Notes: generated by a model not told the origin, from the letters alone. A DNA stretch of 8,315 bases from Chloroflexota bacterium (GCA_025350285.1 JANXYE010000012.1:1-8315), one strand, 5' to 3'. Counted from the first letter of the stretch, positions 1 through 6,201 are shown. A program made the numbers and translations.

Positions 1-168
1 AAGAAGCTGAGAGGATCCCCTGTGTCATCCCCTTGATAGTATCGCTGTGGACGTAGAACGCCTGCGGATAGGCGATCACGACGCTCGGCGTGAGCGCCTA
101 TCCGCAGGCGTTCTACGTCCACAGCGATACTATCAAGGGGATGACACGGGGGATCCTCTCAGCTTCTT
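1..168. repeat. 74-bp inverted repeat (long palindrome) at the window edge
   Basis: Bases 1-74 are the reverse complement of bases 95-168 at 73 of 74 positions. The only mismatch is T21 opposite G148, which would be a G-U pair in RNA. The 20-nt centre (75-94) is itself partly palindromic: 76-80 (TCACG) can pair with 89-93 (CGTGA). The right arm carries an open reading frame that runs into the start of fmt, whereas the left arm introduces an in-frame TAG at 69-71. The left arm is therefore best read as a mirrored copy of coding DNA. Long palindromes with tiny spacers are unstable in most bacteria, so a fold-back or assembly artefact is the leading explanation. A covalently closed hairpin end or a real inverted duplication are alternatives. 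Confidence 0.9.
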
Positions 169-206
169 CGCAGCGGTTTTATGACGTGCAGAAGTGGTCG
201 CAATGA
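72..206 (+). CDS. 3' end of an unidentified gene upstream of fmt (partial)
   Basis: An open frame reads 44 codons to the TGA at 204-206, ending in FYDVQKWSQ. That TGA overlaps the fmt start codon as ATGA (203-206), the usual arrangement of translationally coupled genes and the same junction seen between fmt and rlmN, which argues that this is a real gene end. Its upstream part is missing: the frame meets TAG at 69-71, inside the mirrored left arm of the palindrome, so the true 5' portion is not visible here. A GTG at 90-92 could start a short product, but no ribosome binding site precedes it. I do not recognise the family from these residues. Genes commonly found before fmt (def, priA) do not obviously match. 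Confidence 0.5.
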   Translation, partial: AITTLGVSAYPQAFYVHSDTIKGMTRGILSASSQRFYDVQKWSQ

Positions 207-1186
207 CCAACGCGTCATCCAGACCTGAACGAGGCGGCGCACAGCGGCCCGAGGATACGCGCGTCGTGTTCATGGGTTCGCCCGCTTTCGCCGTGCCTTC
301 GCTGTGGGCGCTGGTGGCGGCGGGGTATGTGGTCGCCGGAGTGGTCACCCAGCCGGACAAGCCCACCGGGCGCGGCGGGAAGGTAGCGGCGCCGGAGGTG
401 AAGGTGGCGGCGCTCGAACTGGGCCTGCCCGTGCTCCAGCCCGAGCGAATGCGCGACGAGGCATTCCAGGCGGCCCTACGGGCGTTCCGTCCGGATGTTC
501 TGGTGGTGGCGGCCTACGGCAAGATCCTCCCCCAGGCCGTGCTCGACATCCCCTCTCGCGGGCCGATTAACGTCCACGCCTCGCTCCTGCCGCGCTGGCG
601 GGGAGCTTCGCCGATAGCGGCGGCGATACTGGCGGGAGACTCCGAGACCGGCGTGAGCATCATGGAGATGGCGCTGAAGATGGACGCAGGGCCCCTCGTC
701 GCGGCGGCGCGGGAGGGGATCCTCCCGGACGACACCTCCGGATCGCTCGAGGGCCGGCTGGCGCGGCTGGGGGCGAGCTTGCTCATCGGGACGCTGCCCG
801 GCTGGTACGACGGGCGGACTCCGGCCGTTCCCCAGGACGAATCGCTGGTGACGACCTGCGGACTCATCGCCAAGAGCGCGGGCCACCTCTCACGTTCGAT
901 CACGGCGGCCGCCGCGGAGCGCGCGGTGCGGGCATACAGCCCGTGGCCCGGCGCCTATATCGACTATCGCCGGGAACGGCTCGCGATCTGGCAGGCTCAC
1001 GTCGAACTGGGGGAAGCTGGAGAACCGGGAGCGATGGCGCCCATTCGAAAACAGCCAGCCATCTCCTTCGCGGGCGGGTTGCTGGTGCTGGACCTCGTCC
1101 AGCGGCCAGGGAAGGCGCGCGTTTCGGGTCAGCAGTTCCTTGCAGGCGAGCGTGGACAACTCGAAGCGATGGCGGGCCTGGCATGA
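203..1186 (+). CDS. fmt: Methionyl-tRNA formyltransferase
   Basis: This enzyme transfers a formyl group from 10-formyltetrahydrofolate to Met-tRNA(fMet), making the initiator tRNA used in bacterial translation. The 327-aa product has the N-terminal Rossmann-like formyltransferase domain (about residues 20-200), including QPDKPTGRG (50-58), then NVHASLLPRWRG (123-134) and GVSIMEM...MDAGP. N123, H125 and D161 match the family's catalytic Asn-His-Asp set, with the usual 36-residue spacing between His and Asp. The C-terminal OB-like domain (about 220-327) carries the RAYSPWPGAY segment. The ATG at 203 is preferred because it overlaps the upstream stop as ATGA; a GTG at 194 is possible. About 19 residues precede the conserved core, a modest N-terminal extension relative to E. 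coli Fmt. The gene ends in an ATGA overlap with rlmN. Confidence 0.96.
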   Translation: MTNASSRPERGGAQRPEDTRVVFMGSPAFAVPSLWALVAAGYVVAGVVTQPDKPTGRGGKVAAPEVKVAALELGLPVLQPERMRDEAFQAALRAFRPDVLVVAAYGKILPQAVLDIPSRGPINVHASLLPRWRGASPIAAAILAGDSETGVSIMEMALKMDAGPLVAAAREGILPDDTSGSLEGRLARLGASLLIGTLPGWYDGRTPAVPQDESLVTTCGLIAKSAGHLSRSITAAAAERAVRAYSPWPGAYIDYRRERLAIWQAHVELGEAGEPGAMAPIRKQPAISFAGGLLVLDLVQRPGKARVSGQQFLAGERGQLEAMAGLA

Positions 1187-2262
1187 GCGACCTCTACCGT
1201 TTCCTACCGGAGGAGCTCGATACCGTGGTGACCGGCGGTGGACATCCGCGCTACCGCGCCGACCAGGTGCTCCACGGCCTCTACCAGGGATCGGCGGTGG
1301 ACCTGCAGAGCCTGGCGGGCATCCCGGCCACGCTGCGCGCCTTGTTCTTCGAGCAGGGGCACAGCGTCGGCTCGGCCGGCGAAGTGCGGCGCGTCGTGAG
1401 CGATGATGGGGAGACCACGAAGCTCCTCTTGCGGATGGGCGATGGGACCCTGATCGAAACCGTGCTCATGCAGTATCCAGACGAGGATGGCGGCAAGCAT
1501 CCGCGTTCGACGGTGTGCGTTTCCACCCAGGCCGGGTGCGCCATGGGCTGCGTGTTTTGTGCCACCGGCCAGATGGGTTTCGAGCGCAACCTGCGAGCGG
1601 AAGAGGTGGTGGCGCAGGTCGTCCACATCTCACGGGCGTTGCGGGAGCGGGAGCAGCACGTCACGAACGTTGTCTTTATGGGCATGGGCGAACCGCTGGC
1701 GAACTATCCAGAGACACTGCGAGCCGTGAAGCTGCTCACGCATCCGCGAGCATTCGGGCTGGGTCAGCGGAGCGTCACGATCTCGACGGTCGGTGTGCTC
1801 CGTTCGATCGAGCGGCTGGCGGAAGAGAAGCTCCAGGTAGGCCTGGCGATTTCGCTGCACGCACCGAACGACGATCTGCGGCGGCGACTCGTGCCGACGG
1901 CTTCTCCGACTTCGGTCGGCGACCTTGTAGCCGCGGCAAAACGGTACGCGAAGACCACCGGGCGGCGGGTCACGTTTGAATACGCGCTGCTCGACGGGCT
2001 GAACGACTCGCCGGCACTCGCGCGGGAACTCGCCGCGCTGCTCGTGGGGAGCGGAACGCACGTCAACCTCATTCCGGTGAACGCGACTTCGGGAGGGTTC
2101 CGGCCGCCGCCACGGGGGCGCGTACTCGCCTTCGAGGCCATCCTGCGCGAAGGCGGGGTGAACTGCACCGTGCGCGTTGAGAAGGGGGCGGAGATCGCGG
2201 CGGCCTGCGGCCAGCTGCGCACGGACGAGGGCCGAGGGCTCATCAGCGCGGACAGCCTGTAG
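1183..2262 (+). CDS. rlmN: Dual-specificity 23S rRNA/tRNA adenine-C2 methyltransferase (radical SAM)
   Basis: RlmN methylates C2 of A2503 in 23S rRNA and of A37 in some tRNAs through a methyl-cysteine intermediate. The 359-aa product has an N-terminal helical RNA-binding region, then the radical-SAM cluster motif CX3CX2C at C119, C123 and C126 (in CAMGCVFC), a GMGEP motif (167-171) and a VTISTVG strand. The two catalytic cysteines are present: C112, seven residues before the cluster as in E. coli RlmN, and C342 in AACGQL near the C-terminus. The paralogous Cfr resistance enzyme shares this scheme, but length, context and the C-terminal motif favour housekeeping RlmN. The ATG at 1183 overlaps the fmt stop as ATGA, predicting translational coupling. 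The frame stays open upstream to 943, but that part lies inside fmt and is not coding. The TAG stop directly abuts the stop of a convergent gene. Confidence 0.96.
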   Translation: MSDLYRFLPEELDTVVTGGGHPRYRADQVLHGLYQGSAVDLQSLAGIPATLRALFFEQGHSVGSAGEVRRVVSDDGETTKLLLRMGDGTLIETVLMQYPDEDGGKHPRSTVCVSTQAGCAMGCVFCATGQMGFERNLRAEEVVAQVVHISRALREREQHVTNVVFMGMGEPLANYPETLRAVKLLTHPRAFGLGQRSVTISTVGVLRSIERLAEEKLQVGLAISLHAPNDDLRRRLVPTASPTSVGDLVAAAKRYAKTTGRRVTFEYALLDGLNDSPALARELAALLVGSGTHVNLIPVNATSGGFRPPPRGRVLAFEAILREGGVNCTVRVEKGAEIAAACGQLRTDEGRGLISADSL

Positions 2263-2637
2263 CTAACGGCGGCGGGCGGCGAGTGCGCGGGTGCTCTTGA
2301 GGAAGGCCTGGCCGAGCGCCATGCCGAAGCCGAGGGCGACGGCGGAGCGAATATCGAGCCAGGTATGGACGTCCCCGCGGACGACCGGCGAGATCAGGAT
2401 GCCAGCGTGCACTTCGTCGCAGGCAAGGGATTTGGCGATGGCAATGCCCACCGCGCTGCGCTGAAGCGTAGCCTGTTCGAACGTGCCGAACGCCACGGCA
2501 CTGCGATCCAAAGTGGCGTTCGTGCAGCGGAGGCGCTGGACGGCGGCCCGTTCGAGGCGGGCGACATCCGCTTCGAGCGTGCGCACGGCACTGCTTTCGA
2601 GTTGGACGTGCCGGGGCGAGCCGTTCGGGAATGCCAC
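2263..2637 (-). CDS. Small repeat protein with C-terminal membrane anchor, function unknown
   Basis: The 124-aa product consists of five consecutive 15-residue repeats (residues 14-28, 29-43, 44-58, 59-73, 74-88). The three clearest share the opening (D/E/Q)R(S/A)AV followed by alternating small or hydrophobic residues, for example DRSAVAFGTFEQATL and QRSAVGIAIAKSLAC. Such a short regular period suggests a small beta-solenoid stack. A hydrophobic stretch (about 99-113) follows, then a basic tail ending in ARRR, which fits a C-terminal membrane anchor with the tail in the cytoplasm. The GTG start at 2637-2635 is chosen because a GGAGG ribosome binding site (2647-2643) lies 5 nt upstream and a promoter fits just beyond it; the open frame reaches an ATG at 2736, which would overlap queA. 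The stop codon touches the rlmN stop with no gap. I recall similar repeat proteins in Chloroflexota but cannot name the family. Confidence 0.72.
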   Translation of the reverse strand: MAFPNGSPRHVQLESSAVRTLEADVARLERAAVQRLRCTNATLDRSAVAFGTFEQATLQRSAVGIAIAKSLACDEVHAGILISPVVRGDVHTWLDIRSAVALGFGMALGQAFLKSTRALAARRR

Positions 2638-2642
2638 GGGCG

Positions 2643-2683
2643 CCTCCAAAAGGCACCGTAGACCGCGCCTCGAAAAGACGCAA
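2643..2683 (-). promoter_or_regulatory. Promoter and ribosome binding site of the 15-residue-repeat protein gene
   Basis: On the minus strand a -35-like TTGCGT (2683-2678) is separated by exactly 17 nt from a -10-like TACGGT (2660-2655). A strong GGAGG (2647-2643) follows 5 nt before the GTG start. The spacing is ideal for a sigma-70-type promoter and predicts a leader of about 10 nt. This supports both the reality of the gene and the choice of GTG as its start. The assignment rests on spacing and consensus alone. Confidence 0.55.
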
Positions 2684-2696
2684 TGCTCGATAGCGA

Positions 2697-3716
2697 ATGC
2701 GAACGGCTGACTTCGACTTCGCCCTTCCCCCGGCACTGATAGCTCAGCGGCCCGCCGAGCCGAGGGATAGTTCGCGCCTGATGGTCCTTCGTCGGGCGGC
2801 TCGCACGGTAGAGCATCATCGCTTTTCGGACCTGCCAGCGCTTCTCCAGAGCGGCGACCTGCTGGTCGTCAACGACACGCGGGTAATGGCGGCCCGGCTC
2901 TTCGGCATTCGGCCCGATACGGGCGGAGCGGTCGAGGCGCTGCTCGTGCGGCCGTTGACGGACACGCTTTGGGAGACGCTCTTACGGCCCGCGCGCGCCG
3001 CCGTGGCCGGCCGGGAGTTCGTGTTTCGGACGACGAACGGTGAGCTCGGCGGAACGGTGGTGGATCGTGGGAGCGAGACCGTGACCATCGAATTCGCGCG
3101 GCCGTTCGACCCCGCCACGGCCGGCGAAGTGCCGCTGCCGCCGTACATCAAGGGGTACGACGGGGATCCGGAGCGGTATCAGACGATCTACAGCCGGGAG
3201 GCCCGCAGCGCCGCCGCCCCGACGGCGGGGCTGCACTTCACACCGGAACTGCTCCGCGAGCTGGCTTCGCAAGGCATCGAACGGGCGGCCGTGACGCTCC
3301 AGGTTGGGCCCGGGACGTTCAAGCCGGTGAAGGTCGAGGACCCCCGCGATCACGCACTGCACGCCGAACACGTCACCATCCCAGCGGAGACCGCCGCCGC
3401 GATCCTCCGGGGTCGTGCGGAGGGCCGCCGGGTCGTGGCCGTCGGAACGACTGTGGTGCGGACGCTGGAGCACGTGGCGCGGGAGCGCGGCGCGGTCCAG
3501 ACGTACGAGGGCTGGACGAAGCTGAAGATCCTCCCGGGCGACGAGTTCAACGTCGTGGACGTGCTCGTGACGAACTTCCACCTGCCGAAGTCCACCCTCC
3601 TGATGCTGGTGTGCGCCCTCGCCGGCACGGACTTCGTTTTGGGTGCGTATCGGCAGGCCGTGGCGGAAGGCTACCGGTTCTATAGCTTCGGCGACGCCAT
3701 GATCCTGCTGCCGTAG
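2697..3716 (+). CDS. queA: S-adenosylmethionine:tRNA ribosyltransferase-isomerase
   Basis: QueA transfers and isomerises the ribosyl part of SAM onto 7-aminomethyl-7-deazaguanine at tRNA position 34, making epoxyqueuosine, the penultimate step of queuosine synthesis. The 339-aa product is normal length and has the family blocks in order: FDFALPPALIAQRPAEPRDSSR near the N-terminus in interrupted form (F6-F8, L14-R27), NDTRV (59-63), PPYIKG (148-153), APTAGLHF (174-181), LQVGPGTFKPV, and TNFHLPKSTLLML (292-304). The ATG at 2697 gives the standard N-terminus. No clear Shine-Dalgarno or -10 element is seen just upstream. The gene is divergent from the repeat-protein gene (59 bp between starts) and convergent with mutY. 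No other queuosine genes are in the window, so whether the host makes or salvages the queuine precursor cannot be judged. Confidence 0.96.
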   Translation: MRTADFDFALPPALIAQRPAEPRDSSRLMVLRRAARTVEHHRFSDLPALLQSGDLLVVNDTRVMAARLFGIRPDTGGAVEALLVRPLTDTLWETLLRPARAAVAGREFVFRTTNGELGGTVVDRGSETVTIEFARPFDPATAGEVPLPPYIKGYDGDPERYQTIYSREARSAAAPTAGLHFTPELLRELASQGIERAAVTLQVGPGTFKPVKVEDPRDHALHAEHVTIPAETAAAILRGRAEGRRVVAVGTTVVRTLEHVARERGAVQTYEGWTKLKILPGDEFNVVDVLVTNFHLPKSTLLMLVCALAGTDFVLGAYRQAVAEGYRFYSFGDAMILLP

Positions 3717-3740
3717 GAGTTCCGAGTTCTGCCTGCCGAG

Positions 3741-4664
3741 TTAACCGCTGGCGAGGGAAACACGGTCGCCCACGCGCCGGATGAGGCCGTCGCGGGCGAG
3801 GGCGGCGAGGTAGGTTTCGATGCGGACGGCGTGGGCCGCCGGGAGCAAAGCGGCGAGTTGATCCGTTGAGAGAGCATCGGCGTTCCGGAGTTGTTCGATA
3901 ATGCGGCCACGGGCGAAGCGGGCGCTCTCTTCGAACCGTTCCGTCTTCGGTGGAACTCTTGGCTCCAGCGGGTAGCCGGCGGCGCGCCAGGCACAGACCC
4001 TCGCCAGCGGGCAGCGATCACAGGCCGCCGAACGAGCCGTGCAGACCGTGGCGCCGAGGTCCATCAACGCCAGGTTGTGGTCGCGGGCGCGCCGGCCGCC
4101 CTCTGGGAGCAGCGACCGGGCCGTTTCCGCGATCCTGAGCGGGCCGCTGGCCCGAGCAGAGGGCTGGCCGTGGACGGCGCGCGCCACGACGCGCCCGATG
4201 TTCGTATCGACGACCGGGACGGGCAGTGCGTGCGCGAAGCTGAGGATTGCGGACGCCGTATACGGGCCCACGCCGGGGAAGCCACGGAGGCCGGCGAGCG
4301 AGCGGGGAAGTCCGCCAGCTCGGGCGGCGAGGACGGCGGCCCGGTGGAGGTTCAGCGCGCGCCGGTTATAGCCAAGCCCTGACCAGGCCCGGATCACATC
4401 TGCCGGGCTGGCGGGCGCGAGCGCATCGAAAGACGGCCAGCGAAGGAGCCACGCTTCGTAGTAAGGGAGGACACGTTCGACCTGGGTCTGCTGGAGCATG
4501 ACTTCGGAGACGAGGATGGCGTAAGGGTCGCGCGTCAGCCGCCACGGCAGCCCGTGGCGGCCGTTGTTCCGGTACCAGCGGGCAAGGCGTGAGCGGAAGC
4601 TTGAGACATCGCCGGATTGCACCGGCCAATTGTGCGGCCACGGGATGAATCCGGCGCCTCGCAT
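3741..4664 (-). CDS. mutY: A/G-specific adenine DNA glycosylase, short form
   Basis: MutY removes adenine mispaired with 8-oxoguanine, preventing G:C to T:A mutations. From the ATG at 4664 the product is 307 aa. It has the six-helix barrel glycosylase domain with SEVMLQQTQV (catalytic Glu E54), the helix-hairpin-helix LRGFPGVGPYTAS (126-138) and VVDTNIGRV (catalytic Asp D153). The [4Fe-4S] cluster motif follows as C208-X6-C215-X2-C218-X5-C224, exactly the MutY spacing. The 8-oxoG-recognising NUDIX-like domain of E. coli MutY is absent; about 80 residues follow the cluster and their last part looks like a small winged-helix domain (about 245-305), as I recall for actinobacterial-type MutY. The frame is open to an ATG at 4766, and a GTG at codon 15 is another start option. 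It faces queA tail to tail across 24 bp with no obvious terminator. Confidence 0.93.
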   Translation of the reverse strand: MRGAGFIPWPHNWPVQSGDVSSFRSRLARWYRNNGRHGLPWRLTRDPYAILVSEVMLQQTQVERVLPYYEAWLLRWPSFDALAPASPADVIRAWSGLGYNRRALNLHRAAVLAARAGGLPRSLAGLRGFPGVGPYTASAILSFAHALPVPVVDTNIGRVVARAVHGQPSARASGPLRIAETARSLLPEGGRRARDHNLALMDLGATVCTARSAACDRCPLARVCAWRAAGYPLEPRVPPKTERFEESARFARGRIIEQLRNADALSTDQLAALLPAAHAVRIETYLAALARDGLIRRVGDRVSLASG

Positions 4665-4701
4665 CTTGCGGGGCCATCCGCCAGGTGGCACCCTTCCGAG
4701 C

Positions 4702-4815
4702 GTGCAGGATGACGATCGACGGGCCGGGCCCCGCGGGCTCGCATTCGGGCTGTTGTTCGCCGCCATCCTGTGGGCGGCGATTATCGGCGTGATCGCGTTC
4801 GTCTGGCGGCCCTGA
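4702..4815 (+). CDS. Probable single-pass membrane microprotein, function unknown
   Basis: A 37-codon frame starting at GTG 4702 encodes a short charged N-terminus (QDDDRRAGPRG) followed by an uninterrupted hydrophobic segment of about 22 residues, GLLFAAILWAAIIGVIAFVW, and ends RP. This is a convincing single transmembrane helix, unlikely to arise in a chance GC-rich frame. The start is uncertain: an in-frame ATG at 4645 would give 56 aa but overlaps the 5' end of mutY on the opposite strand, and neither start has a good ribosome binding site. The arginines before the helix and none until the last two residues suggest N-in topology. It sits divergent from mutY and upstream of the PIG-L gene. 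I do not recognise a family. Confidence 0.45.
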   Translation: MQDDDRRAGPRGLAFGLLFAAILWAAIIGVIAFVWRP

Positions 4816-4855
4816 GCCGCCCGTTCCGGTAGTCGAGCCCGCGGGATGGGTCGCG

Positions 4856-4867
4856 TACGCTGTACCG
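4856..4867 (+). promoter_or_regulatory. -10 element placing transcription start at the PIG-L start codon (leaderless)
   Basis: TACGCT at 4856-4861 is followed by 6 nt and then the ATG at 4868. No Shine-Dalgarno sequence precedes the ATG. With a normal -10 to start-site distance, transcription would begin at or next to the A of the ATG, giving a leaderless mRNA. No convincing -35 element is visible 16-19 nt upstream. The same geometry occurs before the acyl-CoA synthetase gene. Confidence 0.45.
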
Positions 4868-5584
4868 ATGCCTGCTACTCCGAGTTCGTCCGTCCCTTCC
4901 TCCGCAATGGTCGTTGTCGCTCACCCCGATGACGCCGAGTTCATGGTCGCCGGTACGGTGGCCCTCTGGGCGGCCGCGGGTTGCGAAGTCACCTATGTGG
5001 TCATCACCAGGGGCGACAAGGGAAGCGACGACCCGGAGATGACCCCGGACAAGCTAGCGGAGATCCGCGAGGCGGAGCAGCGGGCCGCCGGGGCGCTACT
5101 CGGTGTGAAGCACTACGAATTCATGGGCTACCCCGACGCCTACCTGCAACACACCCTGGAGTTACGGCGCGACGTGACCCGCATCATCCGCAAGTACCGG
5201 CCCGAAGTCGTGATGACCTTCGACCCCACGGCGCGGTTCCTCGGCGACAACTACCCGAACCACCCGGACCATCGCTGTACCGGAGACGTCACGGTCGATG
5301 CCGTGTTCCCGACGGCGCGCGACCGATTGACCTTCCCGGAACTCCTGGCGGAGGGCTTCGAGCCGCACAAAGTGGCCCAGATCTGGCTCGGTGGGACCGA
5401 AAAGGCGAACGTCGTGGTCGATATCAGCGCGACCCTGGAGCTCAAGAAACGGGCGATGCTCGCCCATCCGAGCCAGCTCGGCCCGGAGATTGTGGAGTTC
5501 GCCGCCCAGATGGGGCGCTGGGGGGCCGAGGGCCAGGAGTTCGAGTTCGGCGAGGCCTTTCGGCGGATCGCGATCGAGGGATAG
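4868..5584 (+). CDS. PIG-L/LmbE family de-N-acetylase, substrate unknown
   Basis: Members of this family are zinc-dependent amidases that remove N-acetyl groups from sugar conjugates; known members act in mycothiol (MshB), bacillithiol (BshB) and glycolipid pathways. The 238-aa product shows the hallmark VVVAHPDDAEF (residues 15-25), where H19 and D22 are the expected metal ligand and catalytic positions. NHPDH (131-135) supplies the third ligand, and ITRGDKGSDDP is the loop after the second strand. There is no signal peptide, so it is probably cytoplasmic. The substrate cannot be told from the sequence: no thiol-biosynthesis partner (glycosyltransferase or cysteine ligase) is nearby. The ATG at 4868 is chosen because of the -10 element 6 nt upstream; the ATG at codon 14 would place the start immediately before the first strand. 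It appears to be a single-gene unit. Confidence 0.92.
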   Translation: MPATPSSSVPSSAMVVVAHPDDAEFMVAGTVALWAAAGCEVTYVVITRGDKGSDDPEMTPDKLAEIREAEQRAAGALLGVKHYEFMGYPDAYLQHTLELRRDVTRIIRKYRPEVVMTFDPTARFLGDNYPNHPDHRCTGDVTVDAVFPTARDRLTFPELLAEGFEPHKVAQIWLGGTEKANVVVDISATLELKKRAMLAHPSQLGPEIVEFAAQMGRWGAEGQEFEFGEAFRRIAIEG

Positions 5585-5608
5585 GCTGTTGCCGGACGGA
5601 CGTCGCGC

Positions 5609-5622
5609 GGCTGGCGCCAGCC
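5609..5622. repeat. 14-bp perfect palindrome downstream of the PIG-L gene
   Basis: GGCTGGCGCCAGCC is perfectly self-complementary and lies 25 nt after the PIG-L stop codon, in the 195-bp gap (5585-5779) before the oxidoreductase gene. No T-run follows, so an intrinsic terminator is not well supported. In DNA this GC-rich a 14-bp palindrome may be chance. Apart from this and the promoter elements at 5748-5772, I see nothing in the gap. Confidence 0.3.
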
Positions 5623-5747
5623 CATGTCGGCGCCGCGACCGACACGGAGCGGCGCTTCCCGGCGAACGACCATCGGCGGCGGGTCAGAGCTTCCCCGCAC
5701 GCCTCTGAACATCACTGGCCGCCCGGCGGTGATCGCGGGTGGGGCGC

Positions 5748-5772
5748 TACACTGGTCCCATCAACCCGGGGG
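5748..5772 (+). promoter_or_regulatory. -10 element and ribosome binding site of the deazaflavin oxidoreductase gene
   Basis: TACACT at 5748-5753 is a -10-like hexamer identical to the one before the acyl-CoA synthetase gene. A transcript starting near 5760 would have a leader of about 20 nt containing GGGGG (5768-5772), 7 nt before the ATG at 5780. This supports starting the gene at 5780 rather than at the upstream in-frame ATG at 5624, whose reading through the intergenic DNA looks random. Confidence 0.45.
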
Positions 5773-5779
5773 CAGATAC

Positions 5780-6196
5780 ATGGCCGACCAGAATGAGTTC
5801 AACCGCAAGATTATTGAAGAATTCCGCGCCAACGCTGGCGTCGTGGGCGGGAACTTCAAGGGAGCGCCAATGGTTCTCCTGACCACGACCGGCGCGAAGT
5901 CCGGCAACGAGATGACAACCCCGCTCGTGTACATGGCGGATGGGCCCCGGTACGTCATCTTCGCCTCCAAAGCCGGTGCGCCAACGAACCCGGCCTGGTA
6001 CCACAACCTCGTTGCGAACCCGAACCCGACCATCGAAGTGGGGGCCGAGAAGTTCGTGGCCGAAGCGGCGGTCGCCCAGGGCGAAGAGCGTGAGACTCTG
6101 TACAACCGCCAGGCAGGGCGCATGCCGGCGTTCGCGGAGTACCAGTCGAAGACGACCCGCACGATCCCGGTGGTCATCCTCACGCGGAAAAGCTAA
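5780..6196 (+). CDS. Deazaflavin (F420)-dependent nitroreductase/oxidoreductase family protein
   Basis: The 138-aa product belongs to the split-beta-barrel flavin/deazaflavin oxidoreductases related to mycobacterial Ddn (TIGR00026/DUF385 type). Visible family signatures in order are FRANAGVVGGNFKGAPMVLL (residues 15-34), TTTGAKSG (35-42), PLVYMADG (48-55), ASKAGAPTNPAWYHNL (62-77), which forms the cofactor pocket, NPNPTIEVG, and the C-terminal YQSKTTRTIPVVIL. Characterised members use reduced F420 to reduce quinones, unsaturated ketones or nitro compounds; the physiological substrate here is unknown. Its presence suggests, but does not prove, that the host has F420. The ATG at 5780 follows a Shine-Dalgarno-like G-run and gives the usual family length. 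A strong hairpin follows the TAA stop. Confidence 0.92.
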   Translation: MADQNEFNRKIIEEFRANAGVVGGNFKGAPMVLLTTTGAKSGNEMTTPLVYMADGPRYVIFASKAGAPTNPAWYHNLVANPNPTIEVGAEKFVAEAAVAQGEERETLYNRQAGRMPAFAEYQSKTTRTIPVVILTRKS

Positions 6197-6201
6197 GGAC
6201 C

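Noticed and set aside
943..1182. Upstream extension of the rlmN reading frame to an ATG at 943
   Set aside because: It lies inside fmt, its translation has no family match, and the ATG at 1183 gives the standard RlmN N-terminus with an ATGA coupling to fmt.
1183..2262. Cfr-type antibiotic resistance methyltransferase as an alternative to RlmN
   Set aside because: The operon with fmt, the ordinary length and the AACGQL C-terminal motif fit housekeeping RlmN; nothing points to mobile DNA.
2365..2661. A plus-strand frame of 98 codons opposite the repeat-protein gene
   Set aside because: The minus-strand frame has internal repeats, a membrane helix, a promoter and a GGAGG site; the plus frame has none of these.
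3717..3740. Possible bidirectional terminator between queA and mutY
   Set aside because: No inverted repeat or T-run can be made from these 24 bases.
3891..4382. A 163-codon plus-strand frame opposite mutY
   Set aside because: It is antisense to the MutY catalytic and Fe-S coding region and lacks recognisable motifs.
5624..5779. N-terminal extension of the deazaflavin oxidoreductase from an ATG at 5624
   Set aside because: The added residues are Arg/Pro/Gly-rich and unlike the family; the ATG at 5780 has a ribosome binding site and a promoter upstream.
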